This document shows positions 1 to 8,555 of a stretch of DNA of 64,000 bases, in pieces. The position numbers were made by a program, and so were the translations under genes. The notes under the pieces were generated by a model. It ran no database searches and was not told where the DNA came from. It saw only the letters and a list, made by a program, of their open reading frames with translations. Every line of letters begins with the position of its first letter. The stretch's first letter is position 1. Origin of the DNA: Bacteroides sp. 519 (GTDB lineage: Bacteria; Bacteroidota; Bacteroidia; Bacteroidales; Bacteroidaceae); NCBI RefSeq assembly GCF_010500955.1, contig NZ_QVMJ01000008.1, forward strand, positions 1 to 64,000, in the 5' to 3' direction.

Positions 1-79
1 GGCACAATTGAGAGACTATTCTTTTCCGTATTAACTACGAATATACAACACTCGGAGAAATAACGGATCATTAATGATG

Positions 80-87
80 CAAATATA
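80..87 (-). promoter_or_regulatory. Putative leftward -7 promoter box; gene lies off the left edge
   Basis: The minus strand reads TATATTTG, a match to the Bacteroidetes -7 consensus TAnnTTTG. An ATG at 71 opens a minus-strand frame that stays open for 23 codons to the window edge, but only 8 nt separate it from the box, so the true start may lie outside the window. I therefore do not call a coding region. The rest of 1-220 holds only this and the imperfect inverted repeat at 90-142. Confidence 0.4.
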
Positions 88-89
88 CG

Positions 90-142
90 AGGCACAGAGA
101 GCACAGAGATAAGAAAACTCTGTGTTTTCTGTGTCTTTGTGT
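90..142. repeat. Iterated-word inverted repeat, CACAGAG family
   Basis: The left arm carries two copies of a GCACAGAGA-like word. The right arm carries CTCTGTG- and CTGTGTC-like words. The arms pair imperfectly, about 14 of 16 positions in the best stretch, around a short loop. The same words form the elements at 14543-14645 and 50781-50861. Confidence 0.6.
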
Positions 143-220
143 TTAATATTTTATTATTAGATTGACCTATTATTCATTATTTTTATGTAAGTTTGTTATT
201 GAGTAATAAAAATAAAGGAT

Positions 221-814
221 ATGGATATTATACTGGATAAAACAAAGCAGTACACCTATGCCGATTACCTTACTTGGCTGGATGGAAAAAGGCGTGAGTT
301 ACTAAATGGATTGGTGCATCTTATGTCGCCGGCACCTACGTTAAGTCATGCAAAGATTTCACGTAAGATATTTGCACGTACATTTAATTACATCGACAAG
401 CACAAAGGAAAGTGCCAAGTGTTTTCAGCTCCTTTCGATGTACGATTATCTAAAGACGGAGAAACAGCCGACGATAAGATTTACACCGTTGTGCAACCGG
501 ACATCTGTATTATTTGCGATGAATCTAAACTCGAGGAACGTGGTTGTTTGGGTGCCCCTGACATGATAGTGGAAATTCTTTCACCCTCTACCCGCAAGTA
601 CGATTTAAACGATAAGTTTAATCTTTACGAGTTAGCTGGTGTAAAAGAGTACTGGGTAGTATCTCCCAAAGAAAAAGATGTCAATGTATTTATTCTTCAG
701 GATAATGGTAAGTACGACGTAGGAACATTGTACGAATCCGATCAACAAAAAGAGGTTCCAGTAAAAACTTTGCCGGGCTTGGTGTTGACGCTAAATGATA
801 TCTTTGAGGTTTAA
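221..814 (+). CDS. Uma2 family (DUF820) PD-(D/E)XK endonuclease-fold protein
   Basis: The 197-residue protein fits the Uma2/DUF820 family in length and motifs. The restriction-endonuclease-like core is visible as D94 (in VQPDICII), E118 (in MIVEILSPST) and K132, followed by the family's EYWVVSP strand at about 143-149. These are the expected metal-binding and catalytic positions, so the fold and an active site are supported. The biological substrate of this family is not settled; members are abundant in cyanobacteria and scattered in Bacteroidetes, and some are linked to mobile DNA. No partner gene is adjacent. The gene converges on the GH16 gene, and an inverted repeat fills the gap. Confidence 0.85.
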   Translation: MDIILDKTKQYTYADYLTWLDGKRRELLNGLVHLMSPAPTLSHAKISRKIFARTFNYIDKHKGKCQVFSAPFDVRLSKDGETADDKIYTVVQPDICIICDESKLEERGCLGAPDMIVEILSPSTRKYDLNDKFNLYELAGVKEYWVVSPKEKDVNVFILQDNGKYDVGTLYESDQQKEVPVKTLPGLVLTLNDIFEV

Positions 815-821
815 TGAATTT

Positions 822-919
822 TAGACACGGATGACGCGGATTTCACGGATTTAATATCAAACAGAGAAGATATTTTATCCGTGTTTTAAAATCCGTGAAA
901 TCCGCGCAATCCGTGTCTA
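822..919. repeat. Iterated-word inverted repeat, ACGCGGATT/CACGGATT family
   Basis: Arms of about 31 bp (822-852 and 888-919) differ at two positions. Each arm repeats ACGGAT/CGCGGAT words. The element lies between the convergent Uma2 and GH16 genes and could serve as a bidirectional terminator. The same word family builds the element at 12339-12434. Confidence 0.85.
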
Positions 920-924
920 AAAAA

Positions 925-1761
925 TCACTTCTGATAAACCCTCACATAATCTATTTCAAAGAAAATGGGGAATTCTGTTTTTGAAGGATCCTCACCCGGA
1001 CGCCCAATAGCAAGGTTAAGCAATAGGTTCTGTGGATGATGGAACGGATTAACCCCTTCGCGGGTTATTGTTTCGGAAAGGTCTATTTCATTTAAAAGCT
1101 CATCATCTATGTACAAGCGGATAAAGTCTTTATCCCAATCCATCCGCCATACATGAAATTTATTTTCCCACTCTTTATCTTTTTCCAGGAAATGTGATAT
1201 TGGCCATTTGGCACTATCCCATGGGCCCCAGCAAGCGTTTGCATGTAGTGTGGCCACATCATCTACCCGGTAATATTCCATTAAGTCTATCTCGCCACAA
1301 AGAGGCCATTGTCCGGCCCGGGGTTTGTATCCCAGAAACCAAATTGCAGGCCATGAACCTTTAACAGCAGGAATCTTTGCTTTGATTTCGAAACGGCCAT
1401 AAAGCCATTCGTGCAGACCAAGTGTTTTTACGCAGGACGAAGTGTATTCGGCAAACTCCCGGTTTGTTTTCCAGTCTGTGCTTTGAGGATCGTAATTAGG
1501 ATTGGGTTTCTTTTCTCTTTTTCCTTCAATTATCAACAGTCCATTTTTTACATAGGCATTATCCGGCTGATACCATTGAAGTTCTTTGTTACGGGTAAAC
1601 CCTATCTCGTACGTCCATTTGGCCGGATTGGGAATCCCGTCTTTATCAAATTCATCACTCCAAACAAGTTTATACTCGTTATTAATACCCTTATTGCTTT
1701 GTTCCTGGGCATGGCCTGTAACGGCCATGAGCAATGCTAACCCGATTAGTGTTTTCTTCAT
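925..1761 (-). CDS. Secreted glycoside hydrolase family 16 protein
   Basis: A 278-residue protein with a signal peptide (MKKTLIGLALLMAVTGHA) and a single GH16 jelly-roll domain. The GH16 active-site signature is intact: in GEIDLMEYY, E157 is the expected nucleophile, D159 the assisting acid and E162 the acid/base. The methionine insertion between D and E is the laminarinase-type (beta-bulge) form, so a beta-1,3- or mixed-linked glucan is the likeliest substrate; the exact specificity is inference. The ATG at 1761 was chosen because it begins the signal peptide; an ATG 39 bp upstream would add a non-hydrophobic leader. No SusC/SusD pair is adjacent, so it is not in an obvious polysaccharide utilisation locus. 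Confidence 0.9.
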   Translation of the reverse strand: MKKTLIGLALLMAVTGHAQEQSNKGINNEYKLVWSDEFDKDGIPNPAKWTYEIGFTRNKELQWYQPDNAYVKNGLLIIEGKREKKPNPNYDPQSTDWKTNREFAEYTSSCVKTLGLHEWLYGRFEIKAKIPAVKGSWPAIWFLGYKPRAGQWPLCGEIDLMEYYRVDDVATLHANACWGPWDSAKWPISHFLEKDKEWENKFHVWRMDWDKDFIRLYIDDELLNEIDLSETITREGVNPFHHPQNLLLNLAIGRPGEDPSKTEFPIFFEIDYVRVYQK

Positions 1762-1854
1762 ACATTTAATATTAGAATGAGAAATAAATTCAGGCAGCAA
1801 ATTACAGCTTTATTTAAAACAGTAAGTGTCTAATAATACAAAATAAGGACTAAA

Positions 1855-2580
1855 TTATCCAACAGTAAGATTTTGTTTCCGGAATATTGTTCTGGCATTT
1901 TCCAAACGTTCAGCCGATAGAGGTTCTACGCCTTTGAGTCGGTATTCCATACCCAGTTGTTCGTACTTATTCTCTCCCATTATGTGGTATGGAAGTAACT
2001 CTATCTTTTTTATAACAGTAAAGTGGGTAAGGTACTGGGCTATCTTTTCAAGACTTTCGTCGTTGTCGGTTAATCCGGGAACTATTACATGACGTATCCA
2101 TGTATCTATATGATTGGCTTCAAGATAATCAAGGAACTTAAGAGGCCCGTCTCTTTTGATACCTGTTAGTGTTTGGTGGAGTTCAACATCAAGTGTTTTT
2201 ATATCCAGCAGCACAAGATCAACATATTGAAGCAACTCTTTTATTTTGTCGTTCAATATACATCCCGAGGTATCTAGTGCGGTATGTATTCCTTCGGCCC
2301 GGCAAAGGATAAAGAATTCTTTAAGAAATTCGGCTTGCAACAGCGGCTCTCCGCCAGTTACAGTAATTCCTCCTTTAGCAATAAAGTTTTTGTATTTAAG
2401 AACTTCTTCCAACAGTTCGGAAGCAGTCATAGTATATTTAGATGGATTTTGGGTATCCCATGTATCCGGGTTATGACAATACAGGCAGCGCAAAGGACAA
2501 CCCTGCATGAAAATTACAAAACGAATACCTGGACCATCTACGGTACCGAAACTCTCTAAAGAATGAATTCTTCCTTTCAT
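1855..2580 (-). CDS. pflA: Pyruvate formate-lyase-activating enzyme (radical SAM)
   Basis: At 241 residues it matches the usual PflA length. The radical-SAM cluster motif CxxxCxxC is formed by C28, C32 and C35 (GCPLRCLYC), and the GGEPLLQ glycine-rich S-adenosylmethionine site follows. The enzyme abstracts hydrogen from the glycyl-radical site of PflB. It lies directly downstream of pflB, as expected for an activase. An inverted repeat fills the whole pflB-pflA gap and ends two bases before the start codon, so coupling between the genes may run through that structure. Confidence 0.96.
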   Translation of the reverse strand: MKGRIHSLESFGTVDGPGIRFVIFMQGCPLRCLYCHNPDTWDTQNPSKYTMTASELLEEVLKYKNFIAKGGITVTGGEPLLQAEFLKEFFILCRAEGIHTALDTSGCILNDKIKELLQYVDLVLLDIKTLDVELHQTLTGIKRDGPLKFLDYLEANHIDTWIRHVIVPGLTDNDESLEKIAQYLTHFTVIKKIELLPYHIMGENKYEQLGMEYRLKGVEPLSAERLENARTIFRKQNLTVG

Positions 2581-2582
2581 TT

Positions 2583-2660
2583 GAGTTATGAGTTATGAGT
2601 TTTGAGTTTTGAGTTCGATGCCGCATGGACTCAAAACTCATTACTCAAAACTCAAAACTT
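2583..2660. repeat. Iterated-word inverted repeat, ACTCAAA/ACTCATA family, between pflB and pflA
   Basis: Both arms are built from the 7-bp words GAGTTTT and GAGTTAT. The loop contains CGATGCCGCATGG. The element begins two bases upstream of the pflA start and ends next to the pflB stop at 2662, so it is the entire intercistronic region. Elements at 10229-10282 and 11463-11541 use the same words. Confidence 0.85.
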
Positions 2661-2661
2661 A

Positions 2662-4896
2662 TTAAAGTGAATGATTAATTGTTCTGGAAATTACATCCAA
2701 CTGTTGTTCTCTTGTTAACTTAACGAAGTTTACAGCATAACCCGAAACACGGATAGTTAACTGAGGATATTTTTCGGGATGCTCCATTGCATCAATCAAT
2801 AAATCTTTCTCGAATACGTTTACATTCAGGTGCTGACCGCCATCGGGAGTGAAATAACCATCGAGCAAACCAACCAGGTTGTCTACGCGGTTCTCACGGT
2901 CTTTACCTAACGCAGCCGGAGCAATACCGAAGGTATAAGAAATACCATCGTGTGCATGTTGGAAAGGTAATTTAGCAACCGAAGCCAAAGCAGCAACAGC
3001 ACCTTTGGTGTCACGACCGTTCATTGGGTTAGCACCCGGAGCAAACGGAGTACCTTTTTTGCGTCCATCAGGGGTAGAACCTGTTTTCTTACCATAAACT
3101 ACATTCGATGTAATGGTAAGGATAGACTGTGTAGGTATAGCGCCACGGTAAGTTTGGTGCTGACGAAGATAATCCATGAACTTCTCTGTTATCTCAGTGG
3201 CTATCTCGTCTGTGCGGTCGTCATTGTTACCAAATGGAACATAATCTCCTTCTCTTTCAAAATCAACAGCCAAGCCACGTTCGTCGCGGATAACTTTCAC
3301 TTTGGTATCGCGGATAGCAGCCAATGAGTCGGCAACGATAGACAAACCGGCAATACCTGTTGCACGGATACGATCTACATTACCATCGTGCAATGCCATT
3401 TCGAATGCTTCGTAAGCATACTTATCGTGCATATAGTGAATAACTTTCAATGCATTTACATATACTTTTGCCAGCCAGCGCATCATTTCTTCGAACTTCA
3501 CCATAACCTCATTGTAGTCCAGATATTCGCTGGTAATAGGAGCATAAGCTGGTGATACCTGTACACCTGAAATTTCATCGCGACCACCATTAATGGCATA
3601 CAACAAACATTTGGCCAGGTTAGCACGAGCACCAAACAACTGCATTTGCTTACCAATAATCAATGGAGAAACACAACAAGCAATACCATAATCATCGCCA
3701 TAGTCAGGACGCATCAGGTCATCGTTTTCGTATTGCAGAGCCGAAGTATCAATAGATACCTTAGCACAATAACGTTTCCAGTTTTCGGGTGCGTTGTTGA
3801 ACCACAAGATAGTTAAGTTAGGCTCAGGAGCAGGTCCGAGATTATATAATGTGTGCAGGTAACGGTAGCATGTTTTAGTAACCAATGAACGTCCATCAAC
3901 TCCCTGACCTCCCAAAGATTCAGTTACCCAAACAGGGTCGCCTGAGAAGAGTTCATTGTAATCGGGCGTACGCAGGAAACGAACAATACGAAGCTTAATG
4001 ATAAACTGGTCAATCAGTTCCTGAGCTTCTTTCTCGGTAAGTGTTCCTTCTTTAATATCTCTTTCCAGATAGATATCAAGGAAAGTGGCTGTTCTTCCTA
4101 AAGACATGGCAGCACCATCCTGATCTTTAACAGCAGCCAAATAAGCAAAATACAAGAACTGTACAGCTTCACGGGCGTTCTGTGCCGGACGGGTTACATC
4201 GAATCCGTAGCTTGAACACATTCTTTCGAATGCTTTCAGTGCATTGATCTGTTCGGCTATTTCTTCACGCTTCTGGATAATCTCTTCAGTTATTTCCTGA
4301 ATATCCAAACGTTGCATTTCCTGTTTCTTGTTTTCAAGTAATCTGGCAGTACCGTACAAAGGCACGCGACGGTAGTCACCGATAATACGTCCGCGACCAT
4401 AAGCATCGGGCAATCCGGTAATAACAGCCGACTTACGTACAGCCATCATTTCGTCGGTATAAACCGAGAATACACCTTCGTTGTGTGTTTTTCTGTACTT
4501 GGTAAAGATTTCCTTTGTTGTAGGATCGAGTTTGTAGCCATAAGCATTCAAACCGTTTTCTACCATACGAATACCTCCTTTAGGGAAGATACCTCTTTTC
4601 AGAGGAGCATCAGTCTGTACACCAAAGATAACCTCATTTTCTTTATCGATATATCCGGGGCCGTAAACATCAATACCTTGTGGGTACTTTTCTTCGGCAT
4701 CATAAACACTCTTTTCACGTTCAACCTTGAACATTTCAGTTAGTTTATTCCAAACTTTTGTAGTTCTTTCTGTTGGTCCTTCCAAGAATGAATCATCACC
4801 ATCGTAAGGAGTATAATTACGTTGGATAAAGTCTCTTACATTGATTTCCCTTTTCCAAACTTCACCTTTGAACTGTGTCCAATATTTATTTTCCAT
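2662..4896 (-). CDS. pflB: Formate C-acetyltransferase (pyruvate formate-lyase)
   Basis: The 744-residue protein is full length for PflB. The catalytic cysteine pair is C407-C408 in GIACCVSP. The radical glycine is G719 in RVSGYAVNF near the C-terminus. It cleaves pyruvate with CoA to acetyl-CoA and formate under anoxia and is activated by the pflA product. It is flanked by the formate channel gene focA upstream and pflA downstream on the same strand, so the three form a production, export and activation module typical of a mixed-acid fermenter. Confidence 0.98.
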   Translation of the reverse strand: MENKYWTQFKGEVWKREINVRDFIQRNYTPYDGDDSFLEGPTERTTKVWNKLTEMFKVEREKSVYDAEEKYPQGIDVYGPGYIDKENEVIFGVQTDAPLKRGIFPKGGIRMVENGLNAYGYKLDPTTKEIFTKYRKTHNEGVFSVYTDEMMAVRKSAVITGLPDAYGRGRIIGDYRRVPLYGTARLLENKKQEMQRLDIQEITEEIIQKREEIAEQINALKAFERMCSSYGFDVTRPAQNAREAVQFLYFAYLAAVKDQDGAAMSLGRTATFLDIYLERDIKEGTLTEKEAQELIDQFIIKLRIVRFLRTPDYNELFSGDPVWVTESLGGQGVDGRSLVTKTCYRYLHTLYNLGPAPEPNLTILWFNNAPENWKRYCAKVSIDTSALQYENDDLMRPDYGDDYGIACCVSPLIIGKQMQLFGARANLAKCLLYAINGGRDEISGVQVSPAYAPITSEYLDYNEVMVKFEEMMRWLAKVYVNALKVIHYMHDKYAYEAFEMALHDGNVDRIRATGIAGLSIVADSLAAIRDTKVKVIRDERGLAVDFEREGDYVPFGNNDDRTDEIATEITEKFMDYLRQHQTYRGAIPTQSILTITSNVVYGKKTGSTPDGRKKGTPFAPGANPMNGRDTKGAVAALASVAKLPFQHAHDGISYTFGIAPAALGKDRENRVDNLVGLLDGYFTPDGGQHLNVNVFEKDLLIDAMEHPEKYPQLTIRVSGYAVNFVKLTREQQLDVISRTINHSL

Positions 4897-4942
4897 ACAT
4901 TATAATATATAATTAAACCTATTAAAACAGTAAATTCTTTAT

Positions 4943-5755
4943 TTAGTTGAGAGTTGAACTCTCAACTTTTAGATACAAGTATCCGTAAACGCATCCTACA
5001 AGTGCTATACCACCAATCAGATTTCCCAAAGTGGCCGGTATCAGGTTCTGTACAATAAAGTCTCCCCATGTAATATTGGCACCCGAATAAATTGCTGCCG
5101 GAATAAAAAACATATTAGCAATAGAGTGCTCGTATCCTAATGTAACAAACAGCATAACCGGAATCCATATTCCGATACATTTTCCTGTTATATCTTTTGC
5201 TGCATATCCCATCCACATACCTAAACACACCAACCAGTTGGCACCAATACCCTTCACCAATACAGTAAAGAAGTCTTGATTAACTTTAGCTGCCGAGTAT
5301 TTATGCAGATACGCTTGCCAGGGATCATGCGATAACATCCCTACGCCCGACGACATAAACCAAGCAACTACTTGGGCTCCCACAAAATTGAATAGGTATG
5401 AATAAATAAGCAGCCGTACAAGTGTGGCTGCTTTTATTTGTTTCTGGAAAAGGGGTAAAGTGAAGGCTGTACAATCGCTGGTGAACAAATCGGCCCCAGT
5501 AATAGACACCATAATGAGCCCGACGGGGAAAAGTGCACCTGCTATAAACTTAATGATTCCGGGATTTTCGGCACCGATTCCGGGCATTCCACCGGCTACC
5601 ATAACCGATAATAACCCGCCAAATGCGATGAAAGCTCCCCCAAGTATGGCTATAAGAGTAAATTTCGGGAAAGATAGTTTACTTTTATAGACACCAGCCG
5701 CTGCAAATTGCGTAGCGATTTCTTTTGGAGAATAATAATTCATGTTAAAACTCAC
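4943..5755 (-). CDS. focA: Formate/nitrite transporter family channel
   Basis: A 270-residue FNT-family membrane protein with about six hydrophobic segments. The family's GANWLVCLGMW segment and the pore region with the conserved histidine in EHSIANMFFIP are present. Position upstream of pflB points to formate export, or re-import at low pH, rather than nitrite or hydrosulfide. A short perfect hairpin (GTTGAGAG/CTCTCAAC) covers the last codons at 4945-4967 and may act as a processing or stability stem between focA and pflB. Two tandem promoter-like boxes precede the gene. Confidence 0.93.
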   Translation of the reverse strand: MSFNMNYYSPKEIATQFAAAGVYKSKLSFPKFTLIAILGGAFIAFGGLLSVMVAGGMPGIGAENPGIIKFIAGALFPVGLIMVSITGADLFTSDCTAFTLPLFQKQIKAATLVRLLIYSYLFNFVGAQVVAWFMSSGVGMLSHDPWQAYLHKYSAAKVNQDFFTVLVKGIGANWLVCLGMWMGYAAKDITGKCIGIWIPVMLFVTLGYEHSIANMFFIPAAIYSGANITWGDFIVQNLIPATLGNLIGGIALVGCVYGYLYLKVESSTLN

Positions 5756-5772
5756 TTTTCGATTTCGGGCTG

Positions 5773-5780
5773 CAAAGGTA
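5773..5780 (-). promoter_or_regulatory. focA -7 promoter box, proximal
   Basis: The minus strand reads TACCTTTG (TAnnTTTG consensus), 18 bp upstream of the focA ATG, giving a short leader. Confidence 0.6.
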
Positions 5781-5918
5781 CGACTATATTTTCTAAAATC
5801 CTATCAGCAGGTATCTATTTCGCCTATTAACCTATTGATTAGACCTATAACCGTAGTTGTGTGCGTTAACGGTCGAATAAATATTTTTTCTTTTTAATTA
5901 AGATTTGGCATAAATGCG

Positions 5919-5926
5919 CAAAGGTA
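5919..5926 (-). promoter_or_regulatory. focA -7 promoter box, distal
   Basis: A second TACCTTTG on the minus strand lies about 145 bp upstream of the proximal box. Two promoters for the formate operon would suit aerobic/anaerobic control, but I see no operator I can name between them. Confidence 0.45.
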
Positions 5927-5929
5927 AAT

Positions 5930-6004
5930 GCACGAAAGCACGAAAACGTAAAGGCGCGAAAGGGTAAACAAACTTATCCTTTCGCGCCTTCATGCTTTCG
6001 CGCC
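5930..6004. repeat. Iterated-word inverted repeat, GGCGCGAAAG family
   Basis: The arms contain repeated CGCGAAAG, GCACGAAAG and CGTAAAG words and close on GGCGCGAAAGG/CCTTTCGCGCC. The right arm ends at the first base of the TAG stop codon (4-6 of 6001) of the gene at 6004. It resembles the element at 45182-45297. Confidence 0.8.
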
Positions 6005-7707
6005 TATTTGCAAGTCTTTTCTATGAAACTATCTACCACAGTATCACCTAATTCTTTTGCTTTTTTGAAATTCTCGCATGCTTCGTCTATTTTCTTTAAT
6101 TGTTGCAGTGCAACTCCTTTCAAACGATAAGCTTCTGCGTAATCGGGTACCAGCGATATGGTTTTGTTAAATGATTTTTCTGCTTCCTCATATCTTCCTA
6201 CCCGTAAGTTAATAACTCCCAGTTCGGTATGATAAGTAGGTTCTTCCGGATTTAGTTTGATTGCCATGTTTATATCATCCAGTGCACGCTGAAACTGACG
6301 GGCATGGAAAGCAGCCTGTTCGCGGTAATAATAGAAAACATCATTTACATTTCCTCTTACTGCTCTATAATATGTGTCATAATCAAGCATAGCAGGACGA
6401 TATTGTTCTGTTTGCATATATGTATTAGCACGTTCAAGGAAATATGCACCATCTGTTGCAGAGATAGGGAGTGGTATCCGTAAGATACAGCTATCCATAA
6501 GGGCAATAACTTCTTTAATATCAGCTCCTAATAGTTCTTTTGTTTTTGCAGCACTAAAGAAAGATTGAGAGGAGGCCATATTAGATTGATTTACTTTTTC
6601 GTAAGCAGCAAGAGCACCGGCATAATCTTGTTGTGCAAAGAGGATATCGCCTTCTTGCAGCGTGTAAATGGGTTGCGGATCAATAGCTAGTGCACTACGG
6701 ATTTCTGCTAATGCCTTATCCATAGTCCAGTCTTTGTATTTATTTTCTGGTCCGGTTAACTGATAGGTATAAATTAACTTAGCAGCATTATAATGAACCT
6801 CGTCTTTTTTTGTAGCAACAGATAAAGCTTTGGACAAATCATTAGCAGCTTTTTGTATTCCTGATTCATCAGTTGAAGTATATACATAGTTTGTTGCCCG
6901 GCGAATGTAACCATCTACACTGTTAGGAAATTGACCAATGAATTCGTCAAGTAAGCGTGTGTATTCTTCGGGAGATACCTGTCCCGATGCCATAAAAAGA
7001 TTAACTAGAGCTTCATCTTCGGCAGTTGGTAATCCTTTCTTTATGCCTATACTTTTATAAGTAATATCGGATACGGATAGTGGGCTGATGGATAATGACA
7101 TTCCATATTTTACTCCAACTGCATAACATTGGGTAGCAGCATCTTTTCCGGTTGCTTTTTGTGCAACACCAAATACTTCGCCGGCAGCATTTAAAACAGG
7201 ACAACTAACTTGTTTATCACCTAAAGCAAGTGAAAGCGTATAGTAGTTTGCTTGCTCTCCAATAGATGAAACTTCTGTAACTTTACCAGCAGTAAATGAT
7301 TTGTCTTTTTGAGTAGAGTAGGGGAGCAGATAAATATCACTACCCTGTGCAGGTGCAGTTGATGCTATACCTAATGTAGTAACCTTTTTGTTGTTGGTAT
7401 TTACCTGGAATTTGATAACGTCGTACATGCTGTTGGCACCCAGAATGGTTTCAACTTCCATCTTCTGACCATCACAATCAATAACTACTGCCCGTTCGGC
7501 TCCCTTGAACGATGCATAATCCGACAAAGCTACTCCCGACTCTGTTACAAAAAATCCGTTACCAGAGTTTATAATATTATTGTCTTTATCGTAAGTAACC
7601 ACAGAAAAAACTGCGCGTTTAGCTTTATCCAGCCACTTGGGCGCCTGAGCCATGGTTAATTGAGCAAACAGGCAAAATGAAATTAATAATAAAGTGTTTC
7701 TTTTCAT
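6004..7707 (-). CDS. Secreted protein with degenerate trypsin-like domain and TPR repeats
   Basis: The 567-residue protein starts with a signal peptide (cleavage near residue 20). Residues about 25-200 follow the chymotrypsin-fold pattern (SGNGFFVTESGVALSDYASF, then SMYDVIKFQV), and residues about 320-560 hold tetratricopeptide repeats. The serine-protease triad looks broken. The position usually occupied by His (TNxHV) reads LSDYAS. The usual GNSGGP reads KQVSCP, which puts Val where the nucleophile Ser should be. It is therefore probably a non-catalytic periplasmic scaffold or peptide-binding protein. It is transcribed in the same direction as rlmB, whose stop lies 11 bp upstream. Confidence 0.75.
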   Translation of the reverse strand: MKRNTLLLISFCLFAQLTMAQAPKWLDKAKRAVFSVVTYDKDNNIINSGNGFFVTESGVALSDYASFKGAERAVVIDCDGQKMEVETILGANSMYDVIKFQVNTNNKKVTTLGIASTAPAQGSDIYLLPYSTQKDKSFTAGKVTEVSSIGEQANYYTLSLALGDKQVSCPVLNAAGEVFGVAQKATGKDAATQCYAVGVKYGMSLSISPLSVSDITYKSIGIKKGLPTAEDEALVNLFMASGQVSPEEYTRLLDEFIGQFPNSVDGYIRRATNYVYTSTDESGIQKAANDLSKALSVATKKDEVHYNAAKLIYTYQLTGPENKYKDWTMDKALAEIRSALAIDPQPIYTLQEGDILFAQQDYAGALAAYEKVNQSNMASSQSFFSAAKTKELLGADIKEVIALMDSCILRIPLPISATDGAYFLERANTYMQTEQYRPAMLDYDTYYRAVRGNVNDVFYYYREQAAFHARQFQRALDDINMAIKLNPEEPTYHTELGVINLRVGRYEEAEKSFNKTISLVPDYAEAYRLKGVALQQLKKIDEACENFKKAKELGDTVVDSFIEKTCK

Positions 7708-7718
7708 GGTTATTTATT

Positions 7719-8456
7719 TTAGTTTCGTTGTTTTAGTGCTTCGTATATTAAAATACCTGCTGCTACAGATACATTCAGTGATTCGATAGTGCCCAGAACC
7801 GGGATTTTTACCCACTCATCACATAGGGCAAGGTTTTCGTAAGATACTCCTTTGTCTTCCGCTCCCATAATCAAACAAACCGGTCCGCTGTAATCGGCTT
7901 TGGTATATTCGTAATCACCTTTTTCGGTAGCTGCAATCAGTTTAAAACCACTATTCTTAAGAAACTCCAACGATTGCTTCAGGTTTTTCTCTTTACACAC
8001 AGGCAGACTGTGTAGTGCTCCGGCAGATGTTTTTATAGCATCAGCATTCACAGTAACACTATTTTTAGCTGGGATAACAACTGCATCTACACCGGCACAC
8101 TCGCAGGTGCGGGCAATGGCTCCAAAGTTACGTACATCTGTCAGGCCATCAAGCATAACAAAAAACGGATTCTTACCTTGTTCAAAGAGAAAAGGTACCA
8201 GATCTTCTACTTTCTGGTAAACTACTGAGGAGATAAATGCAATTACTCCCTGATGATTCTTTCTGGTAATTTTGTTGATTCTTTCCACTGGTATCCGTTG
8301 CACAGGTATAGATGTACCTTTAAGTACTGCGAAAAGTTCTTTCGATAAGTCGCTCTGAATGTCTTTCTTAACGAGAATTTTATCTATTTCCTTACCTGCC
8401 TGTACGGCCTCAATTACAGCGCGGACGCCAAATACGATATCGTTTTTATCAATCAT
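7719..8456 (-). CDS. rlmB: 23S rRNA 2'-O-ribose methyltransferase RlmB-type (SpoU/TrmH family)
   Basis: A 245-residue SPOUT methyltransferase. All three family motifs are visible: motif 1 DVRNFGAIARTCECAG with its Asn and Arg, motif 2 LIMGAEDKGVS, and motif 3 IPVLGTIESLNVSVAAG. The N-terminal substrate-binding domain (about 1-75) matches the RlmB/TrmH subgroup that methylates 23S rRNA G2251; target identity is by family only. The ATG at 8456 was chosen because homologues begin MIDKNDIVFG; the longer frame to 8495 adds a non-conserved leader. It lies between recN and the TPR-protease-like gene on the same strand. Confidence 0.9.
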   Translation of the reverse strand: MIDKNDIVFGVRAVIEAVQAGKEIDKILVKKDIQSDLSKELFAVLKGTSIPVQRIPVERINKITRKNHQGVIAFISSVVYQKVEDLVPFLFEQGKNPFFVMLDGLTDVRNFGAIARTCECAGVDAVVIPAKNSVTVNADAIKTSAGALHSLPVCKEKNLKQSLEFLKNSGFKLIAATEKGDYEYTKADYSGPVCLIMGAEDKGVSYENLALCDEWVKIPVLGTIESLNVSVAAGILIYEALKQRN

Positions 8457-8555
8457 TTGCTTTACTATTAGTATATAAGATATGGAAACAGACAAATATA
8501 TGCTTTTTCGTTTATCTGTCAGGTGTTTAAATCTCCTATCTGTTATTCTTTTAAA

